Source: Amycolatopsis tucumanensis (GTDB taxonomy: Bacteria > Actinomycetota > Actinomycetes > Mycobacteriales > Pseudonocardiaceae). Taken from it: 64,000 nucleotides of DNA. Location: contig NZ_JAKGSD010000002.1 of the NCBI RefSeq assembly GCF_021654135.1, forward strand, positions 186,001 to 250,000, written 5' to 3'. Positions 33,024 through 42,167 of this stretch are shown here, piece after piece; positions within the stretch are counted from its first letter, which is position 1, and the number at the start of each line of letters is the position of its first letter. Position numbers and translations under genes: made by a program. A model generated the notes under the pieces. The model was not told the origin of the DNA. It did not search any database and saw nothing but the letters and a program-made list of their open reading frames with translations.

Positions 33024-33517
33024 GATGTCGCTTCCTTCTCGGTGTCACGGCGGCGGGCCGCGGTCGCCGCGATGGCGTCCACAATGGTCTGGTAGCCGGT
33101 GCAGCGGCACAGGTTCGCCGAGACCGCTTCGCGGATCTCGTCGCGGTCCGCATCGGGTTGCTGGGCGAGGAAACCCTCGGCGAGCATCAGGAACCCCGGT
33201 GTGCAGAAGCCGCACTGCAGACCGTGGTGCTCGCGGAAGGCCTGTTGCAGGTCGGAGAGTTCGCCGTCCCGGCCGAGCGATTCGACGGTGCGGATGTCGG
33301 CGTCTTCGGCCTGCACGGCGAAGACCAGGCACGCGCGAACCGGTTCGCCGTCCACGAGGACGGTGCAGGCTCCGCAGACGCCGTGCTCGCAGCCCGCGTG
33401 GGCGCCGGTGAGACCGAGGTCGTGGCGCAGCACGTCGAGCAGCGTTTTGCGGGGCTCGACGACGGCTTCGTGCTCGCTGCCGTTGACGGTCAGGACGATC
33501 AGGTGGCGGTCGGTCAT
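33020..33517 (-). CDS. Nicotinate hydroxylase, 2Fe-2S subunit
   Basis: 165-residue CoxS-type subunit. The plant-ferredoxin-like cluster site is CEHGVCGACTVLVDG. The second cluster uses CGFCTPG and CRCTGY. It relays electrons from the molybdenum site to FAD. Four-base overlaps with the large subunit upstream and coxG downstream. Assignment to nicotinate rests on the surrounding nic genes. Confidence 0.88.
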   Translation of the reverse strand: MTDRHLIVLTVNGSEHEAVVEPRKTLLDVLRHDLGLTGAHAGCEHGVCGACTVLVDGEPVRACLVFAVQAEDADIRTVESLGRDGELSDLQQAFREHHGLQCGFCTPGFLMLAEGFLAQQPDADRDEIREAVSANLCRCTGYQTIVDAIAATAARRRDTEKEATS

Positions 33518-35916
33518 GCGGGCCTGCTCCGTTCCGGGTCGCCTGCCGCGTCGAGCGCGGCGAGCACGGTCTGCGGGTGCACCGGGGTCGTGTCGAGTTC
33601 GACCCCGGTGTGGCGCAGCGCGTCGTTGATCGCGTTCAGCACCGCGGCCGGCGCGCCGATCGTGCCGCCCTCCCCGGCGCCCTTGGCGCCGTTTTCGGTG
33701 AACGCGCAGGGCGTTTCCAGGTGGGAGACGGTGATGTCGGGGATCTCGGTGGCGGTCGGCACGAGGTAGTCGATGAAGCTGGCGGCCGACGGTTCGCCGT
33801 TGTCGGCGTAGGTGACCTCCTCGAACAGCGCGCCGGCGATGCCCTGGGCGATCCCGCCGCGGCACTGCCCGTCGACGACCTGCGGGTGGATCACCACGCC
33901 GCAGTCCTCCACGCACGCATACCGCAGGATCGTGATGCCGCCGGTGCCCGGATCGGCTTCCACGACCACGGCGTGGGTGGCGTTGGAGAAGGTGCCGTCG
34001 CCGGGCACGTCGAAGCTCGCGGTGGCCGTGAGCGTCGGCTCGACATCCTTGGGCAGCAGGTGGCTGCGCAGGTAGGCGACGTCGGCGATCTCCTCGAACG
34101 ACGCGCGGCGGCCGGGATCGTCGATCTGCACGACACCACCCGCGCCGTCAAGGCGGACGTTGTCCGGCTGGGTGTCGAGCAGGTGCGCCGCGATCCGGCA
34201 CAGCAGCTCACCCAGTCGCGTGGCCGCCAGCGCCACGGCCGAGCCGCCGATGGTCACCGACCGCGAGGCGAAGGTCCCCCACCCGTAGGCGATGCGCTCG
34301 GTGTCGCCCTGGCGCAGCTTCACCTGGTCGATGTGCAGCCCCAGCCGGTCGGCGACGATCTGCGCGAGCGTCGTCTCATGGGACTGCCCGTGGTTCATGG
34401 TGCCGCTGGTGACGACGACCGAGCCGGTGGTGTCCATCCGGATCTCCGAGATGTCGAACCCGGGCACCACGGCCATCTTGCGCTTGGCGAAGGCGCCGGA
34501 CCCGTACCCGGTGCGCTCGGAGAAGCAGCAGAACCCGATGCCGATGTGCCTGCCCTCGGCGGCGGCCTTGTCCCGGAACTCGTACCACCCCTCGTCACGC
34601 AGGGCGGCTTCGGCCAGATCCAGCGATTCGCGGTAGGTGCCGGGGTCGTAGGTGACGGCGTTGACCCCGGTGTAGGGGAACTGGGTGATCAGGTTGCGGC
34701 GCCGGATCTCCAGCGGGTCGAGGCCGAGTTCGCGGGCGGCGCGCTCCATGACCCGTTCCATCGCCATCACGTACTGCGGCCTGCTGACGCCGCGGTAGGG
34801 CGCGGTGGGCGCCTTGTTGCTGGTGATGGCGCGGGCCCGGACCCGGTAGGCGGGCACCTGGTACACGCTGGGCATCTCCGCCGAAGCCATCAGCGGTTCG
34901 ATCCCGGCGGTGAACGGGTAGCAGGAGTAGGCGCCCATGTCGCACACGATGTCGACGTCCAGCGCGGTGATGCGCCCCTCGGCGTCGAACGCGGCCCTGG
35001 TGCGGTAGCGCTGTTCCCTGGCCAGGAATCCGGCCGTCAGCGCCTCGCGCCGGTCTTCGATCCACTTCACCGGCCGGTTCAGCCGGCGGGCCGCGGCCGC
35101 GACCGCGATCTCCTCGCGGCCGACCACGCACTTCTGGCCGAACCCGCCGCCCATGTCGGGGACGGTGACGCGCACGGTCCGCTCGGGCACGCGCAACGAG
35201 CGGGCGAGCGCGGTGCGCACCTGGTGCGGGACCTGGGTGCACATCTGCACGAGCAGCTGGTCGTCGTGGTCGTCCCAGGACGCGAGCACCCCGCGCGTTT
35301 CGAGCGGGAGTGCGTTCTGCCGTCCGCTGCGGGTGACGACCTCGACCACGCACCCGGCGTCCGCGAACGCCTCGTCCACCCCCGGGGTGTCGAACATGGA
35401 CACATCCAGCAGCACGTTGCCGGGCGCTTCCTCGTGGACCAGGGGCGCATGCTGAGCGAGCGCGGTCTCCTCGGAGACGATCGCGCCGAGGGGCTCGTAG
35501 TCCACCACGGCCAGTTCGGCGCCGTCCTCGGCGACGTAGGGGTCGCGGGCGACGACCAGCGCGACCGGTTCGCCGACGAACCGCACCTTCTCCCTGGCCA
35601 GGATCGGCATCGCGGTCGGCGCGAACTCCTCGGGCGGGCGGTCCAGCAGCGCGACGATGTCGCCGAGGTCGAGGTCGGCCGCCGTGTAGGCGGCGACGAC
35701 CCCGTCGACCGCCAGGGTGGCCGTCAGGTCGATCCCGGTGATCCGGCCGTGCGCGATCGTCGAGCGGACGAAGCACGCGTGCAGGGTGCCGGGCAGCTGG
35801 ATGTCGTCGACGAAGCGTCCCCGTCCGGTGAGCAGACGCGGGTCTTCCCGCCGGGGCACCGACGCGCCCACCCAGCGTCCGCCTCGCCCGTCGAACTCCG
35901 GAGCTGCGTCGCTCAT
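33514..35916 (-). CDS. Nicotinate hydroxylase, molybdopterin large subunit
   Basis: 800-residue CoxL-type subunit of the xanthine oxidase family that hydroxylates C6 of nicotinate with water (inferred from context). Family marks are RREDPRLLTGRGRFVDD, GGGFGQKCVVGREE, the molybdenum-site segment APYRGVSRPQ and the C-terminal GEGGTIGAPAAVLNAI with the active-site Glu. The CO-dehydrogenase selenocysteine-loop Cys motif (AYRCSFR) is absent, so it is not a form I CO dehydrogenase. Unlike pseudomonad NicB it has no cytochrome extension. No XdhC-like maturation gene lies nearby. Confidence 0.88.
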   Translation of the reverse strand: MSDAAPEFDGRGGRWVGASVPRREDPRLLTGRGRFVDDIQLPGTLHACFVRSTIAHGRITGIDLTATLAVDGVVAAYTAADLDLGDIVALLDRPPEEFAPTAMPILAREKVRFVGEPVALVVARDPYVAEDGAELAVVDYEPLGAIVSEETALAQHAPLVHEEAPGNVLLDVSMFDTPGVDEAFADAGCVVEVVTRSGRQNALPLETRGVLASWDDHDDQLLVQMCTQVPHQVRTALARSLRVPERTVRVTVPDMGGGFGQKCVVGREEIAVAAAARRLNRPVKWIEDRREALTAGFLAREQRYRTRAAFDAEGRITALDVDIVCDMGAYSCYPFTAGIEPLMASAEMPSVYQVPAYRVRARAITSNKAPTAPYRGVSRPQYVMAMERVMERAARELGLDPLEIRRRNLITQFPYTGVNAVTYDPGTYRESLDLAEAALRDEGWYEFRDKAAAEGRHIGIGFCCFSERTGYGSGAFAKRKMAVVPGFDISEIRMDTTGSVVVTSGTMNHGQSHETTLAQIVADRLGLHIDQVKLRQGDTERIAYGWGTFASRSVTIGGSAVALAATRLGELLCRIAAHLLDTQPDNVRLDGAGGVVQIDDPGRRASFEEIADVAYLRSHLLPKDVEPTLTATASFDVPGDGTFSNATHAVVVEADPGTGGITILRYACVEDCGVVIHPQVVDGQCRGGIAQGIAGALFEEVTYADNGEPSAASFIDYLVPTATEIPDITVSHLETPCAFTENGAKGAGEGGTIGAPAAVLNAINDALRHTGVELDTTPVHPQTVLAALDAAGDPERSRPA

Positions 35917-36776
35917 CGCGTCACTCCTTCCTGCCAGGCCTGGTGCAGCGCACCGGCGACGAGGGTCCGGGTGAGCCGGCGGCGGTAGGCGCTGCTGCCG
36001 GCGGCGTCGTCGGGCGGGTCGACCGCGGCGGCCGCGGCGTCGGCGCACGCGGCGAACAGGTCCGGCCCGGGGTCGCCCGCGGCGAGGACGGCCTCGGCCT
36101 CCGGGACCCGGATCGGCGCGGGCGCCACCCCGCCGACCACCACCCGGCCGCCGTCGCCGTCCAGGCTCACCGCCACGTCGACGATGGCGAAATCACCGTG
36201 GCGGCGGGCGAACTCGGTCAATGCCGCCCGCGGCGCAGGCCGCGTGAACCGCACCGCCGTCACGACTTCGTCCGGTTCGACGGCGGTGGTGTAGAACCCG
36301 TGGAACATCTCCGCGGCCGGGATTTCCCGCCGCCCGCCCGGCCCCTCCGCGACGATCACGGCGTCGAGGAGGAGCGCGAGCAGGCACCACTCGGCGGTGG
36401 CGTCGCCGTGCACGATGCTGCCCGCCACCGTGCCGCGGGAGCGGATCGGCAGGTGCCCCACCCACCGCATCGCGCGGGAGAGCACGTCGAAGCCCGGCCC
36501 CAGCTTCGCCACCTCGACCGCCCGGTGCGTGACCAGCGCGCCGATCTCCAGCTGCGCACCCTCGCGCCGCAGGCCGGTCAGCGCCGGGTCCCGGCGCAAC
36601 GGCCCGAGGTCGACCAGGGCCGTCGGCCGGGCGAGCCGGAAGTTCATCATCGGGACCAGGCTCTGGCCGCCGGCGATCAGCTTCGGCTCCTCCCCGGCCG
36701 CGGCGAGCTCGCCGAGCAGGCCGATGGCGTCGGGGACGTCGTGGGCCCGGTGGTAGGCGAACGCGGCGGGCTTCAC
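35913..36776 (-). CDS. Nicotinate hydroxylase, FAD subunit
   Basis: 287-residue CoxM-type subunit. The FAD-binding motifs are AGGQSLVPMM and the TVAGSIVHGDATAEW segment. It passes electrons onward, probably to quinone or oxygen. The GTG at 36776 follows the MFS gene by 19 bases; the end overlaps the large subunit by four bases. With the two subunits downstream it makes a three-subunit hydroxylase. Confidence 0.88.
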   Translation of the reverse strand: MKPAAFAYHRAHDVPDAIGLLGELAAAGEEPKLIAGGQSLVPMMNFRLARPTALVDLGPLRRDPALTGLRREGAQLEIGALVTHRAVEVAKLGPGFDVLSRAMRWVGHLPIRSRGTVAGSIVHGDATAEWCLLALLLDAVIVAEGPGGRREIPAAEMFHGFYTTAVEPDEVVTAVRFTRPAPRAALTEFARRHGDFAIVDVAVSLDGDGGRVVVGGVAPAPIRVPEAEAVLAAGDPGPDLFAACADAAAAAVDPPDDAAGSSAYRRRLTRTLVAGALHQAWQEGVTR

Positions 36777-36795
36777 GGTCTGGACCTCTCCTCGC

Positions 36796-38190
36796 TCACG
36801 GCACCTGCGTGGTTTTCGCGGGCGCCACGGGGTTCACCGGCTCCGCGATCCGGTCGAGCTCGCGACCGCGGGTCTCCGGCGCCCCCAGCATCATGAACAC
36901 CACCGCGGCCACCACGAGCCCGCCCAGCACGGTGAACGTCAGCGGCAGGCCGAGCACCGGCCACAGGAGGCTGCCGAACACCAGCGGCGCGAACCCGGTG
37001 ACGGCCCGGCTCGACGACGACGCCCAGCCGAACCCGGAGGCACGCAGCTCGGTCGGGTACAGCTCGGACACGTAGGCGTACATCACCGGGATGACCACCA
37101 GCGCCAGCATGCCGAACGCGCCGATCGCGATCACCGCGCCGGTCGGCGAGCCCAGCAGCAGGGAGAACACCACGAGCGAGAGCGCCGCGAGTGGCCCGGC
37201 GACGGCGACGATCCGCTTGCGGCCGACCTTCTCCACGAGCAGCACGGCCACCGCGACGCCGACGATGCCCAGCGCGTTCATCAGCGCGGTGGAGGCGAAG
37301 GCCGCGATCTCGCCGAACCCCTGGGCGCGCAGGATCGAGGGCATCCAGCTCAGGGCGGCGTAGTAGACCAGCATGACGCTGATGAACAACGACCAGGCGA
37401 CCGCGGTGATCCGGGGGTTGAACGCCCACACCCGGCGCAGCTGGTCGAAGGCGGCGGCGAGCGCTCCCCCGCGCTTGTCCTCCACCACGGCCGGCGGGAT
37501 CGAGTACGGCTCGGCGGGCGCGCCGGTGCGGCGGACGAGGTCGTCGATGACCGCACGCGCCTCCGCTTCCCGGCCCTTGCGCACCAGGTAGAGCGGGGAT
37601 TCCGGGACTCCGCGCCGGACCCAGAACAGCAACAGCGCGGGCAGGATCATCAGCACCAGCATCCAGCGCCAGTTCCCGGACACCGGGACCAGCAGCGTCG
37701 CCGTGACGGCGGCCAGTGTCGTGCCCACCGGCCACCAGCCGTCCATCGCCGAGAGCACCCGGCCGCGGTGCCGCCGCGGGGAGAACTCGCTGACGATCGC
37801 GTAGTCCACCGGGATGCACCCGCCGAGCCCCACCCCGGCCAGGAACCGCAGGGCCAGGAAGACCTCCACGTTCGGCGACAGCGCGCCGAGCACGGAGAAC
37901 AGGGCGAACACCAGCAGCGTGATGCTGAACGCGCGTTTGCGGCCGATGCGGTCGGCCACGGTCCCCCACACGACGGCCCCCACCGCCATGCCGATCAGGT
38001 TGGCGGTCGCCACCAGCCCCTTCTGCCCCGGCGACAACCCGAACTCGGCCCCGACCAGTGGGGTGAGGAACCCGTTCAACGCGACGTCCCACGCGTCGAA
38101 CATGTAGCCCAGCCCACCGATGAGGAAGATCTTGCCCTGCACGCTCCAGCGCCAGGGCAGGTCCTGGACGATCTGATCTCCGGTACGCAT
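36796..38190 (-). CDS. MFS transporter, probable nicotinate importer
   Basis: 464 residues with about 12 helices. Marks are GGLGYMFDAWDVALNGFLTP in helix 1, GTVADRIGRKRAF, FLAGVGLGGCIPVDYAIVSEF, PESPLYL and ELYPTELRASGFGWASSSSR. It is of the aromatic-acid/sugar symporter branch, as are known nicotinate carriers (NicT/NiaP). Position inside the nic operon, between nicC and the hydroxylase genes, supports nicotinate or 6-hydroxynicotinate uptake. Confidence 0.85.
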   Translation of the reverse strand: MRTGDQIVQDLPWRWSVQGKIFLIGGLGYMFDAWDVALNGFLTPLVGAEFGLSPGQKGLVATANLIGMAVGAVVWGTVADRIGRKRAFSITLLVFALFSVLGALSPNVEVFLALRFLAGVGLGGCIPVDYAIVSEFSPRRHRGRVLSAMDGWWPVGTTLAAVTATLLVPVSGNWRWMLVLMILPALLLFWVRRGVPESPLYLVRKGREAEARAVIDDLVRRTGAPAEPYSIPPAVVEDKRGGALAAAFDQLRRVWAFNPRITAVAWSLFISVMLVYYAALSWMPSILRAQGFGEIAAFASTALMNALGIVGVAVAVLLVEKVGRKRIVAVAGPLAALSLVVFSLLLGSPTGAVIAIGAFGMLALVVIPVMYAYVSELYPTELRASGFGWASSSSRAVTGFAPLVFGSLLWPVLGLPLTFTVLGGLVVAAVVFMMLGAPETRGRELDRIAEPVNPVAPAKTTQVP

Positions 38191-38227
38191 GAATCGCTCC
38201 GTTGCCGTTGTCGGCCAGTCGCCCGCC

Positions 38228-39499
38228 TCAGCGCGCGAACTGGTAGTGGATGGACTCGGTGTCCGGATCGGTGAGCGGGCTGCCGTTCCAGAGCCAGTCG
38301 TAGGACACGTCGGACTCGCCGTCGAACCGGCGCAGCTTCTCGTCGCGCTCGCGCTGCTCGGGGCCGTCGGGGAGGTGGTAGAAGCTCATGTTCTGCAGGG
38401 AGGCGTCCTGGACCATCCCCGCGTGCTTGGCGCGCCGGTCGACGTAGCGGATCAGGGCGCCGTCGATCCCGTCGCGGGTGACGCGGCCCAGCTCTTCGGC
38501 CAGCACCGCGGCGTCCTCCATCGCCTGGGAGGCGCCCTGCGCCTGGTAGGGCAGCATGGCGTGGCAGGCGTCGCCGAGCAGGGCGACCCGCCCGTCCACC
38601 CACACCGGGTCACGCCGGCGCCGGTACATGGCCCACACCGACACGTCCTCGTCCTTGGCCTTCGACAACACGGTCGGGACCCGATCGTCCCAGTCCTGGT
38701 ACTCCGCCGCGAGCTCGGCGGCGGTCGCCGGACCGCTCCACTCCCGTTCGATCGTCTCACTGCACGGCACGATCGCGACCACGTTGAGGTACTGGCCGCC
38801 GCGGATCATGTAGTGCACGAGGTGCTTGTCCGGGCCGTACCAGATGGTCGAGTGGTAGCGGTCGACGAGGAACCGGGTGGCCGGGTCCTGGGCGACCAGG
38901 TCCCCGGGGATCAGCGCGCGGTAGGCCATCTCGCCGGAGAACACCAGGGTGTCGTCGAACCCGGCGAGGTCGCGCACGGCCGAGCGGATGCCGTCGGCGC
39001 CGATCACCACGTCGCCGGTGAAGCGGCGGCCGTCAGCGGTGATCACGGACGGGCGTTCCGGCTGGGCGCGGTCCAGCTCGACGACCCGCGCACCGGTCGC
39101 GACCTGCACCACCGGGCCGTGGCCGTCCGGGTCCACGCACGCGTCCAGCAGCACGCCGTGCAGGTCGGCGCGGTGGTAGTGCCAGTACGGGGCGCCGTAG
39201 GTGTCGGTGACCCGCTGTCCCAGCGGCAGCTGGGCGATGATGCTGCCGTCGGCCCACCGGCGGCGGACCTGGTCCTGCGGCTCGGTGCGCACCCGTTCGA
39301 GCTGGGGGCGCAGGCCCAGTCCGATGAGGATGCGGCTGGCGTTGGGGGCGGTCTGGATGCCCGCGCCGATCTCGCCGAGTTGCGGCGCCGCTTCGACCAC
39401 GGTGACCCGCAGTCCTCGTTGCCGCAGCGACAAGGCCGCGCACAGGCCGCCGAGGCCGCCGCCGACGACCACGACTTCGAACGACTGGCTCGCGCTCAT
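38228..39499 (-). CDS. nicC: 6-hydroxynicotinate 3-monooxygenase
   Basis: 423-residue group A flavoprotein that decarboxylates and hydroxylates 6-hydroxynicotinate to 2,5-dihydroxypyridine. FAD motifs are GGGLGGLCAAL near residue 13, GADGIRSAVR, and GDACHAMLPYQAQGASQAMEDA near residue 310; His in YHRADLH is also typical. Length suits the NicC/salicylate hydroxylase group. Its ATG overlaps the nicE stop by four bases. Substrate assigned from the surrounding operon. Confidence 0.87.
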   Translation of the reverse strand: MSASQSFEVVVVGGGLGGLCAALSLRQRGLRVTVVEAAPQLGEIGAGIQTAPNASRILIGLGLRPQLERVRTEPQDQVRRRWADGSIIAQLPLGQRVTDTYGAPYWHYHRADLHGVLLDACVDPDGHGPVVQVATGARVVELDRAQPERPSVITADGRRFTGDVVIGADGIRSAVRDLAGFDDTLVFSGEMAYRALIPGDLVAQDPATRFLVDRYHSTIWYGPDKHLVHYMIRGGQYLNVVAIVPCSETIEREWSGPATAAELAAEYQDWDDRVPTVLSKAKDEDVSVWAMYRRRRDPVWVDGRVALLGDACHAMLPYQAQGASQAMEDAAVLAEELGRVTRDGIDGALIRYVDRRAKHAGMVQDASLQNMSFYHLPDGPEQRERDEKLRRFDGESDVSYDWLWNGSPLTDPDTESIHYQFAR

Positions 39500-40269
39500 G
39501 CCGGCCTCCTCGTCTCGTCGCCCGTGCCCGCGAGCAGCCGCCCGGCGCCGGGCACGCGCGGCTCCAGCCCGAGCTCGGTCAGGATCCGGTGCGTGGTCGC
39601 GGTGGCCGCCGACAGGACCGGGATCCCGATCTCGTCCTCGACAGGCTGGATCGACGGCAGCGACGGCATCTGCACGCACGCGGACAGCACCAGCGCGTCC
39701 ACTCCGGACAGATCGAGCTTGCGGTGGTGCTCGCGCAGGTCGGCCGGGTCCAGCCGGGCCACGGCGAGATTGTCCGGTACTTCGAGCGACAGCGCGTCCA
39801 CCACCTCGACCCCGGCGTCCTCGATGTAGTCGGCCACGGCCTGCGTCAGCGGCTTCAGGTAGGGCGTGATGATCGCGATCTTGCGCGCGCCGAGCGCGGC
39901 GATGCCGGACAGCAGCGCACCCGCGCTGGACACGACCGGCGCGGCGCAGCCCTCGGCGCGCAGGACGCGGGTGATGTCGTCCTCGGCGGTGCAGTGGTAC
40001 CCGGGGCCCTGCGCCATGATCGCCACCAGGCACGCGGTGGCGACCACGTCCGGGCGGGCGTCGGCGAGCTCGGCCGCCGCGCGCCCGGCCTGGGCGTTCA
40101 TCGCGCGCAGCTGCTCCGGGTCGACGTGCTGCATGCGGGCGCGCGCGGAGTGGAAGACGAACCGGTCCCCCGGCTCGGTCTCCTCACGGGCGCGCAGCAT
40201 CCGCGGCAGCTCGGTCTCCATGGTGAGGTTCGAGCTGGGGACGATCATCCCGATGTGGTGGTCGGTCAT
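39496..40269 (-). CDS. nicE: Maleate cis-trans isomerase
   Basis: 257-residue Asp/Glu racemase superfamily enzyme that turns maleate into fumarate, the last step of the pathway. The two catalytic cysteines are Cys80 in ATACLVA and Cys198 in VLSACVQMPS; their spacing of 118 residues matches the characterised Nocardia enzyme. The N-terminal block GMIVPSSNLTMETELP is typical. Four-base overlaps with nicX and nicC. Confidence 0.9.
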   Translation of the reverse strand: MTDHHIGMIVPSSNLTMETELPRMLRAREETEPGDRFVFHSARARMQHVDPEQLRAMNAQAGRAAAELADARPDVVATACLVAIMAQGPGYHCTAEDDITRVLRAEGCAAPVVSSAGALLSGIAALGARKIAIITPYLKPLTQAVADYIEDAGVEVVDALSLEVPDNLAVARLDPADLREHHRKLDLSGVDALVLSACVQMPSLPSIQPVEDEIGIPVLSAATATTHRILTELGLEPRVPGAGRLLAGTGDETRRPA

Positions 40270-41312
40270 CGCTTCTCCGCCGGGCGCATGTCCTTGACGG
40301 TCAGCTCGCCGGCGTCGACGATCAGCTCGTCGTCGAGGTAGAGCGAGTTTCCGCGCATCGGGATGTCGAAGTGGCACGGCGTGTCGTTGGGGCCGCCGAG
40401 CTCGTTGTTGGGGCCGATGGAGAACATCACGTTGCCGTAGAAGCTGCGCAGTTCCATGCCCATGCCGCCGGGGAACTGGGTCAGGCCGTGCCAGTGGGCG
40501 CGTTCGTCCAGGCCCCAGCCCACGTGGCTCATCCCGTAGCCGCGGGGGTCGTGGAAGCTTTCGATGTAGGAGCGCAGCAGGTCGGCGTCCAAACCGGACG
40601 ATCCGGCGCCGCCGCGGATGTCGCGGATGAAGCCCTCCTCGATGGTGATCTCCACCGGGGTCTGCACGTAGGTGTTGAACGGCAGCAGCACGTCGCCGGG
40701 CGAGAGCACGATCTTGCCGTCGACGCCGTCGTCGGCGCCGCCGGTGAACACGAACGCGGCGGGCCAGTGGTCCCAGCGGCCGGGGGTGTCGGTGTAGCCG
40801 TACTCCGACATGGTCGGGTACACGCCGAGCCGGTAGGTGACGTCGGTGCCCGCCGGGCTGGTGATCCGCATGGTGCTCGCCTTGGCCAGCAGCTCCGCGC
40901 CGATCTCCACGCGCTCGCGGAGTTCCTTGGTGGGCATGAGGCGGGCCAGCAGCTCGGGCGGCTCGACGGCGGTGAGGATGCGCGTGCCGGCCTCCTGGAT
41001 CGCGAACTGTTCCTTGCTGAACAGCAGGAACGTGCAGTCGACGACCATGTCGACGTCCTTGAGCGCCTCGACCGCGCGGGGGATGTTGCCGAGCCCGGAG
41101 TCGCCCACCGCCCAGGCGCCGGACGCGCTGACCGGCGAGGGCAGTCGCATGTGGTAGGTCGCGGCGCCCAGCTGCTGGGCGGCCCACAGGAAGGCGTCGG
41201 CGTACTCGGCCCGCTCGCCGCCGCGGGTCAGCACGACCACGGTCTCGCCCTCGTGCACCCCGGAGAACGTCAGCTGGCGCAAGCAGATGTCGTTGAACAG
41301 GTTCTGGTCCAT
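40266..41312 (-). CDS. nicX: 2,5-dihydroxypyridine 5,6-dioxygenase
   Basis: 348-residue non-haem iron(II) dioxygenase that opens the ring to N-formylmaleamate. The iron ligands known from the Pseudomonas enzyme (His265, His318, Asp320) have counterparts here at His263 in MSHVGWG and His314/Asp316 in CHFDIPM. The family is related to M29 peptidases and is distinctive, so this is the anchor of the operon call. The ATG at 41312 follows GGAGGT and is the first gene of the operon, divergent from a MarR regulator. Confidence 0.92.
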   Translation of the reverse strand: MDQNLFNDICLRQLTFSGVHEGETVVVLTRGGERAEYADAFLWAAQQLGAATYHMRLPSPVSASGAWAVGDSGLGNIPRAVEALKDVDMVVDCTFLLFSKEQFAIQEAGTRILTAVEPPELLARLMPTKELRERVEIGAELLAKASTMRITSPAGTDVTYRLGVYPTMSEYGYTDTPGRWDHWPAAFVFTGGADDGVDGKIVLSPGDVLLPFNTYVQTPVEITIEEGFIRDIRGGAGSSGLDADLLRSYIESFHDPRGYGMSHVGWGLDERAHWHGLTQFPGGMGMELRSFYGNVMFSIGPNNELGGPNDTPCHFDIPMRGNSLYLDDELIVDAGELTVKDMRPAEKR

Positions 41313-41330
41313 CGGTGACCACCTCCGCCT

Positions 41331-41417
41331 ATAATCCGAACACGTATTATCCGGATACGCAAGAGTTCGCGGGCGAGAAGCAGGACTGCAACACGAGCGC
41401 AATAGTCCGGACACGTA
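41331..41417. promoter_or_regulatory. Divergent nicX/nicR promoter with repeated sites
   Basis: A 16-base element, ATAATCCGAACACGTA (41331-41346), recurs as ATAGTCCGGACACGTA (41402-41417) with two mismatches. Between them lies the palindrome TATCCGGATA (41348-41357). The AT-rich part next to nicX probably holds its -10 box. These repeats are the likely MarR/NicR binding sites. Confidence 0.65.
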
Positions 41418-41461
41418 GGATCACGGGAAGCCGCGAGCCTGAAGTCATGGGGAGGGTCTTG

Positions 41462-41965
41462 ATGGGTGAGCCAGTGCGGGCAGGCCGACGCGGCCGGGGA
41501 GCCCCGGCCGTCACACCGGCGCCGCCCCCGGATCTCCTGGCCGCCCCCGGCTACGGCGCCCGCCGCATGTACCAGGCCTACCTGGCCGCGTGGAACCGCC
41601 ACGTGGACCCGGTGCTGACCGGTCCCCAGTTCGCGGTGCTGTCCGCCGTGCGCGCCTACCCCGGGAGCGACCAGAGCTCCCTGGCCGGGGCGGTCGCGCT
41701 GGACACGTCCACGATGGCGGACCTGTGCCGCAGGCTCGAACAACGCGGCCTCATCCGGCGGGTCGAGTCGCCCCGCGACGCGCGCCGCAAGCTGCTGTCG
41801 CTCACCGAGGAGGGCTCGGCGGTGCTCACTCAGGTGAACCGCCGGGCGCGCCGCCTGGACAAGGCGCTGCTCGGCTCGGATTCGGGCGACGTCGACGTCG
41901 CGGGGCTGCTGAACACGCTGGGCGCGCGATGGGAAGCCGTGGCGGCGCTCGACGAGCTGGACTGA
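41462..41965 (+). CDS. nicR: MarR-family regulator of nicotinate catabolism
   Basis: 167 residues. The winged helix has SSLAGAVALDTSTMADLCRRL and the wing VESPRDARRKLLSLTEEG. ATG at 41462 is chosen because GGGAGGG lies six bases before it; a longer frame reaches back into the operator. It is divergent from nicX, as nicR is in other nic loci, and probably represses the operon until 6-hydroxynicotinate or another intermediate binds. A 190-base stretch without a gene follows. Confidence 0.85.
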   Translation: MGEPVRAGRRGRGAPAVTPAPPPDLLAAPGYGARRMYQAYLAAWNRHVDPVLTGPQFAVLSAVRAYPGSDQSSLAGAVALDTSTMADLCRRLEQRGLIRRVESPRDARRKLLSLTEEGSAVLTQVNRRARRLDKALLGSDSGDVDVAGLLNTLGARWEAVAALDELD

Positions 41966-42167
41966 CGACCGCTCGCCCGGTCAAGGGACGCGCAGTCGCT
42001 GTGCGCGCCGGGACGCAGCGCGGCACGACGGGCCGTCCCGACGCTCACGCCGGATTCGGCTGCGCCGGCTTGGCCGCGCCGTCCGGGCCGCCGCGGCGAT
42101 CACGGTCGCGCCGCCTTACTCCGATTTCGTTTGAGACCACGGTCGCGCCGCGGGCAGGATGCCGGGC

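Noticed and set aside
33514..35916. Aerobic CO dehydrogenase (CoxL)
   Set aside because: The form I active-site loop with its cysteine (AYRCSFR) is missing, and the gene sits among nicX, nicC, nicD, nicE and nicF.
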